DNA of 64,000 bases, from positions 968,137 through 1,032,136 of the forward strand of contig NZ_JBHUPY010000001.1 in the NCBI RefSeq assembly GCF_042688385.1, written 5' to 3'. Under the pieces are notes generated by a model. That model did no database searches. It was not told where the DNA came from and saw nothing but the letters and a program-made list of their open reading frames with translations. This document shows positions 23,421 to 32,412 of this stretch, in pieces. Numbering within the stretch: the first letter of the stretch is position 1; each line of letters begins with the position of its first letter. Source of the stretch: Herpetosiphon sp042688385 (GTDB lineage: Bacteria > Chloroflexota > Chloroflexia > Chloroflexales > Herpetosiphonaceae). The translations under genes and the position numbers were made by a program.

Positions 23421-25496
23421 TTACGCGCTGGCCTCAACCTCGACAACGATGCCGTTTAATGCAGCGTTGCCACTGATGGGATCGATCGCTTGATCATCGG
23501 TTAGGTCGTTGATGCTGCTGCCAGGGTGGGCTTGGGCGATCTGCAATTTCGTATCGGGGTAGCGATGGCCCCAACCATGCGGCAAGCTGACCACACCAGG
23601 CATCATGGCTTGATTAATTTCTAAGCCTGCTTCGATGCTGCCAACGTGCGAGCTGATTTTAACGGTTTGACCATGCTGCAAGTGGCGTTGCGCTGCATCG
23701 TCTGGATGCATTTGCAAGGTACAACGATCATCGCCCTTGACCAAGCGTTGGCTATTGTGCATCCATGAATTGTTGCTGCGCAGTTGCCGCCGACTAATCA
23801 AACGCAGTTGCTTGCTTGGCGCTTGCTGCAACAAATCAGCCAAGCGCTCCAAATCATTGGCAAGCACTGGCGGAATCAGCTGAATCTGTTTATCGTCGGT
23901 AAATAAGCGCTCTGGGAGCCGTGGTTGCAATGGCCCAAGGTCGATGCCATGCGGTTGCTGAGCCAACTCGCTGAGCTGAATTGCATATGGCCCTGAGCGC
24001 AATCCACGCTCAAGCATCGCTTTTGGTGGAAAGATGCGGCTCTCTTTTTCGCTCATGCGTTGGGTCAATTCGCCAAAAATTTGCCAATCGTGGCGCGCAT
24101 GCTCATCGATTTCAAACAGGGCAGGACTGTATTTGGCGGTGTTGCGAATCGCCAAATTATGAAACAGCACATCATAATGATCGTGCTCCAAGGGCGAGCT
24201 GGGCGGCAAAATCAGGTGCGCATGGCGAGTGGTTTCGTTCAAATAAAAATCAATCGAGAGCATAAACTCAAGCCCAGCCAAGGCCCGATCCAGTTGCTGA
24301 CCGTTAGGCGTTGATAGCACTGGGTTGCCCGCCGAGGTGATTAAGCCACGAATTTGGCCTTCGCCCGGGGTCAAAATTTCTTCGGCCATTGCTGCCGAGG
24401 GCAGTTCGCCAGCAAATTCTGGCAAGTTGCGCACGCGAGTATGCCAGCGGCCCACATTGCCTTTGCTGCCAAGCGGCAACGTATCGAAGGCAGGCGTGGT
24501 AAACATCGAGCCGCCTTCGCGATCCAGATTACCAGTGATGATGTTGAGCAGCTGAATCAGCCACTGGCTCAGGGTGCCAAACTTCTGCACCGAAACCCCA
24601 ATTCGGCCATAGCAGACAGCGCTGCTGGCGTGGGCAAAATCGTGGGCCAGTTGCAGAATTGTGCTAGCGGCGACTCCTGAAATGGCAGCGACCGCATCCG
24701 GGCTAAACCGCTCGAACAAGCTTTCCAGTTCATCAAGGCCATGGGTAAAACCAGCTAAACGCGCAGGATTAGCCCAACCTTCTTTGAGAATCGTGTGAAT
24801 CAGCGCCGCCAACACTAAGCCATCGCTGCCTGGCTGAATAAAATAATGTTGATCGGCTAATTGCGCAGTTTCAGTTTGGCGTGGATCGAAGACCACAATT
24901 TGGCCGCCGCGCTGCTGAATAGCCTTCAAACGGCGTTTGATGTCGGGAGCGCTCATAATGCTGCCATTTGAAACCGCCGGATTCGCCCCAAACATGAGCA
25001 AAAACTGGGTTCGATCAAGGTCGGGAATTGGTAGCATCAGTTGATGACCATACATATGATAAACCACCAATTGATGAGGCAATTGATCGACTGAGCTGGC
25101 CGAGAAGCGATTTTTGGTGCGTAGGCTGCGCACAAAGGCCCCAGCACCCAAGGCCGTGCCAAGATTGTGCACCGAAGGATTGCCTTGATAAATCGCGATG
25201 CTATCGGGGCCATAGCGTTCCTGAAGCTGCTTTAATTGGCTAGCAGCATAGTCAAACGCTTCGTCCCAACCAATTGTATGCCAGCCATCGGCGCGGCGTT
25301 GCAACGGCTGACGCAACCGATCAGGGTCGTGGTGAATATCGCCCAGCGCGCTACCTTTGGGGCAGATATGACCGCGACTGAGCGGATCAGCCTGATCGCC
25401 GCGAATCTGCTTAACTGCGCCATCGGCCACCGTAATCGCCAAGCCACACATCGCCTCGCAGAGTGGGCAGGTTCGATAATGGATCTGTTCAGTCAT
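23421..25496 (-). CDS. Molybdopterin-dependent oxidoreductase (formate dehydrogenase-like family)
   Basis: 691-aa enzyme of the DMSO-reductase superfamily. An N-terminal 4Fe-4S motif CPLCEAMC...HICPKG (CxxCxxxC then Cys about 28 residues later) is followed by molybdopterin-guanine-dinucleotide binding domains; SASSVDQLPHQLVVYHMYG occupies the active-site region. The C-terminal MoCo-binding domain has HPDDAAQRHLQHGQTVKISS and VSLPHGWGHRYPDTK. The substrate cannot be assigned; there is no selenocysteine codon and no electron-transfer subunit next to it. ATG at 25494-25496 has AAGGAGG 7 bases upstream. No twin-arginine signal, so cytosolic. Confidence 0.85.
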   Translation of the reverse strand: MTEQIHYRTCPLCEAMCGLAITVADGAVKQIRGDQADPLSRGHICPKGSALGDIHHDPDRLRQPLQRRADGWHTIGWDEAFDYAASQLKQLQERYGPDSIAIYQGNPSVHNLGTALGAGAFVRSLRTKNRFSASSVDQLPHQLVVYHMYGHQLMLPIPDLDRTQFLLMFGANPAVSNGSIMSAPDIKRRLKAIQQRGGQIVVFDPRQTETAQLADQHYFIQPGSDGLVLAALIHTILKEGWANPARLAGFTHGLDELESLFERFSPDAVAAISGVAASTILQLAHDFAHASSAVCYGRIGVSVQKFGTLSQWLIQLLNIITGNLDREGGSMFTTPAFDTLPLGSKGNVGRWHTRVRNLPEFAGELPSAAMAEEILTPGEGQIRGLITSAGNPVLSTPNGQQLDRALAGLEFMLSIDFYLNETTRHAHLILPPSSPLEHDHYDVLFHNLAIRNTAKYSPALFEIDEHARHDWQIFGELTQRMSEKESRIFPPKAMLERGLRSGPYAIQLSELAQQPHGIDLGPLQPRLPERLFTDDKQIQLIPPVLANDLERLADLLQQAPSKQLRLISRRQLRSNNSWMHNSQRLVKGDDRCTLQMHPDDAAQRHLQHGQTVKISSHVGSIEAGLEINQAMMPGVVSLPHGWGHRYPDTKLQIAQAHPGSSINDLTDDQAIDPISGNAALNGIVVEVEASA

Positions 25497-25719
25497 CGCT
25501 ACGCCTCCTTGCGTCACACAATTAATGCCATTATCGCATAGCAAAATCAGTCGTGCGAGGGATGAGCCATGGCCAAAATTATGCTACAGTATCAGCAAAG
25601 AGCAACCACAGCACATCCTTGGTGAAAGGCGGAACCCAAATGATCAAGTTATGGTAAAAGAACAATGTTATCGTTTTTGCAGTTAATCACGCTGTGGGCA
25701 GAAAATGTTAAGGAGTTGT

Positions 25720-27054
25720 ATGAGTAATACCGTTCGCGAAAAAATGCATGTCACCGCCAAACCCAAGGAACGCGCCCTATTAGTCGGGGGCGATGTTTAT
25801 AATAACCGCGAAGCTTGGCACATCGACGATTCACTCGATGAATTGGCCTTGTTGGCCGATACTGCTGGCCTTGAAGTGGTTGGCACAGTTTCGCAAAAGC
25901 TTGATCATCCCAATCCCAAAACCTATATCGGGCCAGGCAAAGTGCGCGAAGTGGCCGATTTGCGTTCGGAAACGCCCTATGATGTGGTGATTTTCGACGA
26001 GGAGCTTTCGCCTTCGCAAGCTCGTAACCTCGAAGAAGCAATCAAGGTAAAGGTCATCGATCGTACCACTTTGATTTTGGATATTTTTGCCCAACATGCG
26101 CGTACCCGCGAAGGTAGTTTGCAGGTTGAGCTGGCTCAATACGATTATTTGCTGCCCCGTTTGCGCCGCGCTTGGACGCACCTTGAGCGCCAATCTGGCG
26201 GTGGTGGCGGCGGTTCGGGGGTCGGGGTTGGTTTGCGCGGGCCTGGTGAAACCCAGCTCGAAAGCGACCAACGGATTATTGGCAAACGAATTGCGCTGTT
26301 AAAAGAGCAATTGGCTGATGTCCATCGCCACCGCGAGCTGTATCGCCAAAATCGCCAAGAATCGGGCTTGCCGATCATTTCAGTCGTTGGCTATACCAAC
26401 GCTGGCAAATCGACCTTGCTCAATCGCTTGGCCCAAGCAGATGTGCTGGCCGCCGATATGTTGTTTGCCACCCTTGACCCAACCACGCGCAAGGTTGCCT
26501 TGCCCGGTGGCCGCGCAGTGTTGATGACCGATACCGTCGGTTTTATTCAACGCTTGCCAACCGCCTTGGTTGCAGCATTTCGCGCCACCTTGGAAGAAAT
26601 CGCTGAAGCCGATGTGTTGTTGCACGTTTTGGATCTGACCCATCCGAATGTCGAAGAACAATTCAAAACCGTCATGGATACGCTCAGCGAGCTAAAAGTC
26701 CAAGACAAGCCGATTCTGACGGTGTTCAACAAAATCGATAAAATCGATGTACCGAGCGACACAGAAATTGTGCGCATGATTACCGAGTTGGGCTTGCCAA
26801 TCGACCGCTGGGTGGCGATTTCGGCCCAACAAAACATCGGAATTGATCGCTTGCAAGCAGCAATTGAGCAAATGCTGATGGAGCGTATGGTCAAATTCGA
26901 GGTCATGATTCCCTACAAAGCCAACGAGCTTGTGGCGCTTTGGCACGAACGTGGCATGATCGAAAGCGAAGAATTTGGCGAGGAAGGCACGACGCTTAAG
27001 GGTGCTGTGCCACGCCAATTTGCTCATCGCTACGAGCAATATCGCCTGAAATAA
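25720..27054 (+). CDS. hflX: Ribosome-associated GTPase HflX
   Basis: 444-aa GTPase that binds and splits stalled ribosomes. The N-terminal HflX domain includes DELALLADTAGLEVVG, YIGPGKVREV and FDEELSPSQARNLEEA; a glycine-rich linker GGGGGGSGVGVGLRGPGETQLE follows, then the G domain with G1 GYTNAGKSTLLN, G3 DTVGF and G4 NKID. ATG at 25720-25722 lies 4 bases after AAGGAG, and a 5-codon extension is rejected. Stand-alone gene closed by a strong terminator. Confidence 0.95.
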   Translation: MSNTVREKMHVTAKPKERALLVGGDVYNNREAWHIDDSLDELALLADTAGLEVVGTVSQKLDHPNPKTYIGPGKVREVADLRSETPYDVVIFDEELSPSQARNLEEAIKVKVIDRTTLILDIFAQHARTREGSLQVELAQYDYLLPRLRRAWTHLERQSGGGGGGSGVGVGLRGPGETQLESDQRIIGKRIALLKEQLADVHRHRELYRQNRQESGLPIISVVGYTNAGKSTLLNRLAQADVLAADMLFATLDPTTRKVALPGGRAVLMTDTVGFIQRLPTALVAAFRATLEEIAEADVLLHVLDLTHPNVEEQFKTVMDTLSELKVQDKPILTVFNKIDKIDVPSDTEIVRMITELGLPIDRWVAISAQQNIGIDRLQAAIEQMLMERMVKFEVMIPYKANELVALWHERGMIESEEFGEEGTTLKGAVPRQFAHRYEQYRLK

Positions 27055-27066
27055 CTTGATTTTGCT

Positions 27067-27109
27067 AAAGCTGCGTTTGATTGCTGGTCGATCGAACGCA
27101 GCTTTTTTG
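27067..27109 (+). terminator. Rho-independent terminator after hflX
   Basis: Perfect 11-bp stem AAAGCTGCGTT / AACGCAGCTTT with a 17-base loop; the 3' arm continues into a run of T. Confidence 0.88.
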
Positions 27110-27250
27110 ATCCACGAAGGAACACGAAGGGCACGAAGGGCTGTAACCGCGAAGGCCACGAAGAACACGAAGTAGATGTGGCTATTGGCCCTAAACTATT
27201 GGCTATAAGGACATATTGTTGCCATTGCAAGAAATCTCCGATAGCCCATA
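27110..27250. repeat. Low-complexity CACGAAG tract
   Basis: ATCCACGAAGGAACACGAAGGGCACGAAGGG-like words (27110-27175), the reverse orientation of the CTTCGTG tracts elsewhere, then GTGGCTATTGGCCC and GATAGCCCATAGC words. No gene seen. Confidence 0.6.
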
Positions 27251-27252
27251 GC

Positions 27253-27446
27253 TGTACTGGTACATCAGGCTAACCACCGCCTGATCCCCTCACCCCAGCC
27301 CCTCGCCCGTCGGACGGGCGAGGGGCTGGGGTGGTTCTTGCACAATGCGTCGGTAAAAACCAGCGCTCCCCTCGCCCGCGTACAGTGGGAGAGGGGCTGG
27401 GGGTGAGGGAATGAACCATGGTTACCAACCTAATGAACCATTACAA
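27253..27446 (+). repeat. MITE-like GC-rich element, copy d
   Basis: 194-bp copy with well preserved termini: left TGTACTGGTACATCAGGCTAACC, right (reverse complement) TGTAATGGTTCATTAGGTTGG. The interior has a perfect GCCCCTCGCCCGTCGGACGGGCGAGGGGC hairpin core followed by the CTCCCCTCGCCCGCGTACAGTGGGAGAGGGG block. From 27447 to 27552 follow TAGCCTATAGC words and the start region of the next gene. Confidence 0.75.
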
Positions 27447-27552
27447 CTAGCCTATAGCCCTCATTGCTCAGCGCTATTTTTTTGACATCCTACTTAATCC
27501 TCGCTAGCCTATAGCGCATAGCCTTCGTGTAATCGCTAGCGAGGATTGGGCA

Positions 27553-29007
27553 ATGCGAACAGTTAAAGTGCTCATTGGGCTTTTGGTTATGGCTGGGTTG
27601 GGTGTGGTTTGGTATGTGCTGCGGCCTCAACCTAATACAGATTGGCAAACATTCACCCCAACGATTATCCCAATTGAGCAGGCAGAGCTAGCCAATCCTG
27701 GGCGCGGGCTATATCAATGGCGTGGCCAAACCATGATCTGCCCAGCAAATTTAATTTCCAATCGCGAGCGCTATGATCGCTGGACATGGGCGGCGCTTGA
27801 GCCAAGCGAAAATCAATACAATTGGCAGCCGATCCACCAATTGTTGGATAACGCTGAAGTGCAAGGCCAGCGAGTTTGGCTTGGTTTGGGCGCAAGTGCT
27901 GGCCCCAGTAGCAATGGCCCGTTTATGCCTGAATATCTTCAACAGGCTGAATTTGGCGCAAGCTTTGAGGGCGATTGGTATCCAAATTACAATCATCACT
28001 ATGTGCAGACGCGGCTCGAAGCCTTGCTCGATGAGTTTGTGGCCGAATTTGCTGGCGATCAGCGGATTTTGGGCGTGCAGATGCGCAGTTATGGCCGCTA
28101 TGGCGAGGGCTATTTGCCGTGGAATGCTGATAAAAGCCATGGAATGTGGGCGAGTGACACTACAGCTCGTTGGTTGGTTGATGCCTGGCACACGCGGCTC
28201 AGCCAACATTTTCTCATTTCAATTCCGCTCAGCAATAATCCAGTTTTTTACTATGCGATGACCAAGCAGCCCTATTGGAGCATCACCCGCGATGCTTTGG
28301 GCATGCCTGAGCAAATGCGCAATATCGATCAATTGATCCAAAGTGACATCACAGTTGATGGCATGGCAATTGGCCCGTTGGTGGCTGAGCGCTGGAAAGT
28401 AGCGCCAATTTTTAGCGAGATGATCGGCGAATATGGCGAGCACGATTATAGCGGCCAGTTTTTGGCAGCCCAAACTCAGGTTATTTCCTATCACATTTCG
28501 TATGTGAGCAATGGCAATTTTGCCCAGCCCTACCGCGAAGGCCCATGGGATTTTTGGCGTGATCCAGTGAATTGCCCTGAACAAGCAAGTAATTGGACGC
28601 AGGCTGATATTCACAATTTTGGGCTGGCTGGCAAATTAGCTGGCTATCGCTATGCGCCAAGCAGCATCAAACTAGCAGTTCGCGATCAGCAACTGCATAT
28701 CGAAAGCACGTGGCAAAACGCTGGCGTTGCCCCAATTTATGAGCGCTGGCCGTTGGTATGGCAAGTGCGCGATCACGCTCAGACGCTGGTGTGGCAAGCA
28801 GAAGCGAGCCTTGATTTGCGGCAGGTGTTGCCGAATCAAGCCTTTGTGCATACGCAACAATTTGCCCAATTTTCGTTGCCAGCAGGCGACTACGAATTGA
28901 GCATCGTTGCGCCTGCAATTAATCGTTACGTCCAGCCACTCCAGTTGGCGATTGACGGCAAGCAGGATGATGGCCGCTATCGGATTGGAATTCTGAGCAT
29001 TCGTTAA
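27553..29007 (+). CDS. Membrane-anchored DUF4832-like, TIM-barrel glycosidase-like protein
   Basis: 484 aa with an N-terminal membrane anchor or signal (VLIGLLVMAGLGVVWYVL, residues 5-22). Residues about 45-350 carry ELANPGRGLYQW, DRWTWAALEPSENQYNW and GVQMRSYGRYGEG, typical of beta-galactosidase-like barrels in the DUF4874/DUF4832 group. The C-terminal 130 residues form the DUF4832-like beta-sandwich (WQNAGVAPIYERWPLVWQVRD). No catalytic pair is certain. Probably acts on surface or external polysaccharide, by inference. ATG start 27553; the gene stands alone between repeat-rich gaps. Confidence 0.65.
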   Translation: MRTVKVLIGLLVMAGLGVVWYVLRPQPNTDWQTFTPTIIPIEQAELANPGRGLYQWRGQTMICPANLISNRERYDRWTWAALEPSENQYNWQPIHQLLDNAEVQGQRVWLGLGASAGPSSNGPFMPEYLQQAEFGASFEGDWYPNYNHHYVQTRLEALLDEFVAEFAGDQRILGVQMRSYGRYGEGYLPWNADKSHGMWASDTTARWLVDAWHTRLSQHFLISIPLSNNPVFYYAMTKQPYWSITRDALGMPEQMRNIDQLIQSDITVDGMAIGPLVAERWKVAPIFSEMIGEYGEHDYSGQFLAAQTQVISYHISYVSNGNFAQPYREGPWDFWRDPVNCPEQASNWTQADIHNFGLAGKLAGYRYAPSSIKLAVRDQQLHIESTWQNAGVAPIYERWPLVWQVRDHAQTLVWQAEASLDLRQVLPNQAFVHTQQFAQFSLPAGDYELSIVAPAINRYVQPLQLAIDGKQDDGRYRIGILSIR

Positions 29008-29108
29008 TATCTGATTTTGGGCCGAATCAGAAAAACGTGGCACAATACAAGCAAGGCTTTTTTGGCTACAAACTTGGCTCAATTGGCTTGAAATCTCGCT
29101 TGCGACGG

Positions 29109-29137
29109 TTGCGATGGCCTGATTCCTAGGCTATAAT
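29109..29137 (+). promoter_or_regulatory. Sigma70-like promoter of miaB
   Basis: TTGCGA at 29109-29114 and a perfect TATAAT at 29132-29137 with 17-base spacing, giving a leader of roughly 35 bases before the miaB ATG at 29179. Confidence 0.7.
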
Positions 29138-29178
29138 GCTGCGACTTTTGCTATTAACGACGTAAAGGCTATAGGGTT

Positions 29179-30498
29179 ATGGAACGAAATCGCTATTTTG
29201 TATGGACAGTTGGCTGTCAAATGAACGTCTCTGATTCAGAGCGTCTCGAATCGGCGCTGCAAGGGGTAGGCTATACTCCTGCTGAGCAAGCCGAAGATGC
29301 CGATTTTATTGTATTAAATTCGTGCTCAGTGCGCGCCAATGCTGAAGAAAAGATTATCGGCAAAATTACCGATATTCAACGCATCAAGCGCGAGCGGCCT
29401 GATACCAAAATTGTGCTGTGGGGCTGTATGGTCGGCCCAAATAATCAATCGATCTTCAAGAAAAAATTACCAATGGTTGATCACTTTGTCTCGCCATCGG
29501 CAGTTGACGAAGTGTTGGCCTTAGCGCCAAACCCAATCTACCAGCTTGACGAACCTGCCTTGCCAGTCGCCGATTGGGAAGTGCCGCCAGTTAATGTGCA
29601 TGTGCCAATTAATTATGGCTGCAATATGTCGTGTGCCTATTGTGTGATTCCGTTGCGCCGTGGCAAAGAGCGCTCGCGCCCAATGGCAGAAATTGCCGAT
29701 GAAGTGCGCCGAATTTGTGCCCGTGGAGCCAAGGAAATTACCTTGCTGGGCCAAATTGTCGATTCATATGGCCACGATTTGCCCGGGCGGCCCGACCTTG
29801 CCGATTTGCTCGAATATATTCACGATACCCCGGGCTTGGTGCGTTTGCGCTTTTTGACCTCGCACCCAGCCTTTATGAGCGAAAAATTATTACACGCGAT
29901 TGCTCGCTTGCCCAAAGTGATGCCCGACATCAACTTGCCAATTCAGGCTGGCGATGATCAACTGCTCAAGGTGATGAAGCGCGGCTATACCGTGGCCAAA
30001 TATACCAAATTGATCGAACGCATTCGCGAGATTATCCCGAATGTCTCGTTGAGCACCGATATTATTGTTGGCCATCCTGGCGAAACCCGCGAGATGTTTG
30101 AGCGCACGCTGGAAATGGTCGAAAATTTGCGCTTTGATAAAGTGCATATTGCGGCCTATTCCTCGCGGCCTGGCACCAAAGCTGGCGAGATGGAGCTTGA
30201 CCCAACCTTGGCAGTCGAACATGGCGAAAAGCAATATCGGCGGATTGCGCTTGAGCGTTTGCAAGAGCGGATTATTACCGAGCGCAACGAAGAGCTTTTG
30301 GGCCATGATGTTGAAGTGTTGGTCGAAGAATTTACCAAAGGCAAATGGCGCGGTCGCGATCGCAACAACAAATTGGTCTTTTTTGAGGCCGAAGGCAATT
30401 GGTACGGTAAAGTGGTCAACATTCATGTGACCGAAACCCGACCATGGTGGCTGGGCGGTGATCTGGTTGGCGAAGCGCTGGCAGTGGGTGCAGTATGA
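29179..30498 (+). CDS. miaB: tRNA-2-methylthio-N6-dimethylallyladenosine synthase
   Basis: Radical-SAM methylthiotransferase that adds the 2-methylthio group to i6A37 of tRNAs. 439 aa with the family domains in order: UPF0004 domain with three cluster cysteines (C13 in VGCQMNVSDSER, C49, C83), radical-SAM core with CNMSCAYC (C148, C152, C155), and a C-terminal TRAM domain. Family-typical STDIIVGHPGETREMFE is present. Overlaps the next gene by 4 bases (ATGA), so translation is coupled. MtaB/RimO are less likely given YGCNMSCAYCVIPLRRGKE and length. Confidence 0.93.
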   Translation: MERNRYFVWTVGCQMNVSDSERLESALQGVGYTPAEQAEDADFIVLNSCSVRANAEEKIIGKITDIQRIKRERPDTKIVLWGCMVGPNNQSIFKKKLPMVDHFVSPSAVDEVLALAPNPIYQLDEPALPVADWEVPPVNVHVPINYGCNMSCAYCVIPLRRGKERSRPMAEIADEVRRICARGAKEITLLGQIVDSYGHDLPGRPDLADLLEYIHDTPGLVRLRFLTSHPAFMSEKLLHAIARLPKVMPDINLPIQAGDDQLLKVMKRGYTVAKYTKLIERIREIIPNVSLSTDIIVGHPGETREMFERTLEMVENLRFDKVHIAAYSSRPGTKAGEMELDPTLAVEHGEKQYRRIALERLQERIITERNEELLGHDVEVLVEEFTKGKWRGRDRNNKLVFFEAEGNWYGKVVNIHVTETRPWWLGGDLVGEALAVGAV

Positions 30499-31433
30499 GC
30501 TACGGCAACGACGACCAACAGCGCGAACGCAACGACGCAGTATTAAAAGCCTTGGGCGGCGTAGCGCAACCACCAATTGCTCCACCGCAAACCTTGCCGC
30601 AACAGCAAATGCAGCAAGCTGGTTGGTATCCTGCCAATCCAGCCGATCAAGGCTATCAAGTGCCGCAGGTGCTCGTAACCGAAGAAGGCCAAAGCAGCAC
30701 GCCAATGGCCTATTGGGTGCTGCCCGATTTGATTATTGGCTTTTTGATTGCGGTTATTTTGCAAGTGGTAATTATGGTTGGCTATATGCTGGCCAAAGGT
30801 TTGAGCAGCATTGATGAGATTCAAGGCTTGCTGACCGACCCAACTTTTATGTTGCTGAATGCGCCAACCTTGGGCTTAGGCTTTACCATGGCAAGCATCT
30901 TGCGGGTCAATTTGCTGCGCAAATTGCCTTTGGCATGGTTTGGGCTAAACAGCAAAAAACTGGGCCTTGCCTTGGGGCTTGGGTTTGTGGCTGGCATCAG
31001 CTTTTTAGTGACCAACTTTATCTCTGGCTTGATTGGCACGGCTTTGGGCAGCAATCCTGATCAGCAAGATCAAATGATTGGCCCATTTCGCGATGCAAGC
31101 AACTTGCAAATTGGCCTCTTTGGCCTGTTTGTGGTGATTATCGGGCCATTTTTAGAGGAAGTCTTTTTTCGCGGCTACGCCTTTCGGGCCTTACGCCAGA
31201 AGCTTGGTGTAACTTGGGGCGTGGTGTTGAGCGCAGTGATGTTCGCCCTACCGCACGTTTTTGGCGTGACGACGGGCTATATTGCCTTGTTGATTCCTAT
31301 TTTCTTGGGCGGGGTCATCTTAGCCATTGTCTACCATTACACCAATAACTTGTGGAGCGCTGTTTTAGCCCACTCGATGAACAACTTCGTTGGCTTTCTT
31401 GGCCTGCTTGCGGCCTTGAAACTCGATATTTAA
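30495..31433 (+). CDS. CPBP-family intramembrane metalloprotease
   Basis: 312 aa. A Gln/Pro-rich cytosolic N-terminus (residues 1-75) precedes about seven membrane spans. The CPBP/Abi motifs are FLEEVFFRGYAFR with Glu221, Glu222 and Arg226, ALPHVFG with His254, and LAHSMNNFVG with His293. Such proteins may be prenyl-endopeptidases or bacteriocin-processing or immunity proteins; no peptide precursor is adjacent, so the substrate is unknown. ATG start overlaps the miaB stop. Confidence 0.83.
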   Translation: MSYGNDDQQRERNDAVLKALGGVAQPPIAPPQTLPQQQMQQAGWYPANPADQGYQVPQVLVTEEGQSSTPMAYWVLPDLIIGFLIAVILQVVIMVGYMLAKGLSSIDEIQGLLTDPTFMLLNAPTLGLGFTMASILRVNLLRKLPLAWFGLNSKKLGLALGLGFVAGISFLVTNFISGLIGTALGSNPDQQDQMIGPFRDASNLQIGLFGLFVVIIGPFLEEVFFRGYAFRALRQKLGVTWGVVLSAVMFALPHVFGVTTGYIALLIPIFLGGVILAIVYHYTNNLWSAVLAHSMNNFVGFLGLLAALKLDI

Positions 31434-31463
31434 GCAAATAGCTGTTTTCGGATTAGTTTAAAG

Positions 31464-31487
31464 CGGATGCGGCGCGAGCTGCATCCG
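31464..31487 (+). other. Hairpin between CPBP gene and TPR gene
   Basis: CGGATGC / GCATCCG 7-bp stem with a 10-base loop, followed by TTCTGTGTG rather than a T-run. It may be a weak terminator of the miaB operon or a leader structure of the TPR gene. Confidence 0.4.
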
Positions 31488-31517
31488 TTCTGTGTGATTA
31501 AAATCTGGAGGAAACCA

Positions 31518-32345
31518 GTGTCCAAGCAAGATGATAAGATGCGTATTCGCAATCGTTTAATTGATCAGGCGATTACTGAGGCTGCTAATAATCAGTGGGA
31601 ATCGGCAATTGAACTTAACCGCAAAGCAATTGAAATGGCCGAAGATCCAGAAACCTATAATCGTTTAGGCAAAGCTTTGCAAGAAGTAAATCGCTATAGC
31701 GAAGCACTCGAAACCTATCAAAAAACTCTGAAGCTGGCTCCAAGCAATATCATTGCCCGCCGTAACATCGATAAGCTAACGCCGTTGTTGAGCAGCGAAG
31801 GCAAAACCAACCAACGCAGCCGCGAGTTGGTCGATTTGCGCTTGTTTGTAAGCGAAACTGGCAAAACTGGGATTACAACCCTGACCAATCTTGCTAACCC
31901 AGGGCTGGTGAGCCAATTGGGCAGCGGCGAAAGCGTCGAGTTACGCCACGAAGGCCGCTTGCTGAATGTATATACCAGCGATGGCATTTTGATTGGGCGG
32001 ATCGAGCCAAAATTGGCCCAACGCTTGGCCGAATTGATCGATGGCGGCAATAAATATGCCGCAGCAATTGCCCACATCGAAAATGGCCAAGTGCGGATTG
32101 TGATTCGCGAAACCTTCCAACACCCATCGCAACGCACCAAAATTTCGTTCCCTGGCAAGCTCAGCGGCGATATGGGTTCGTTCCGGCCATACGTTCGTGA
32201 TTACTCGTTGCGCTACGATTTCGATGGCGATGACGACGATGAAGTTGACGAAATGGGCGAGGAAGAAGAAGAAGATCTCGATGAAATGAGCCTCGATGAC
32301 GTTGATAACGACGACGGCGACGACGACGACGAATTAGGCAGCTAG
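31518..32345 (+). CDS. TPR protein with long acidic C-terminal tail
   Basis: 275 aa. The N-terminal third is helical with at least two TPR units (NNQWESAIELNRKAIEMAED, YNRLGKALQEVNRYSEALE TY-type repeat). The middle is a beta-rich region (LRHEGRLLNVYTSDGILIGR, NGQVRIVIRETF) resembling HIRAN-like or OB-like small domains. The final 40 residues are almost all Asp/Glu (from DFDGDDDDEVDEMGEEEEED). GTG 31518-31520 with GGAGG 6 bases upstream is chosen; the longer ORF start lacks a site. Acidic tails often mediate protein or histone-like interactions. Function unknown. A strong terminator follows. Confidence 0.72.
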   Translation: MSKQDDKMRIRNRLIDQAITEAANNQWESAIELNRKAIEMAEDPETYNRLGKALQEVNRYSEALETYQKTLKLAPSNIIARRNIDKLTPLLSSEGKTNQRSRELVDLRLFVSETGKTGITTLTNLANPGLVSQLGSGESVELRHEGRLLNVYTSDGILIGRIEPKLAQRLAELIDGGNKYAAAIAHIENGQVRIVIRETFQHPSQRTKISFPGKLSGDMGSFRPYVRDYSLRYDFDGDDDDEVDEMGEEEEEDLDEMSLDDVDNDDGDDDDELGS

Positions 32346-32360
32346 TTTGGCTCACTCCCG

Positions 32361-32392
32361 CCCCTCATCTGCTATTGATGAGGGGTTTTTTT
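32361..32392 (+). terminator. Rho-independent terminator after the TPR gene
   Basis: Perfect 8-bp stem CCCCTCAT / ATGAGGGG with a 9-base loop followed by seven T. Confidence 0.92.
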
Positions 32393-32412
32393 GATTAACC
32401 GAGGTTGCAACG

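Noticed and set aside
25590..25660. Possible riboswitch ahead of hflX (GGTGAAAGGCGGAACCC)
   Set aside because: No match to a riboswitch consensus I know, and no metabolite link to hflX; too little structure to call.
29011..29030. Hairpin CTGATT/AATCAG after the DUF4832-like gene as terminator
   Set aside because: Stem is only 6 bp and is followed by A, not T, on the plus strand.
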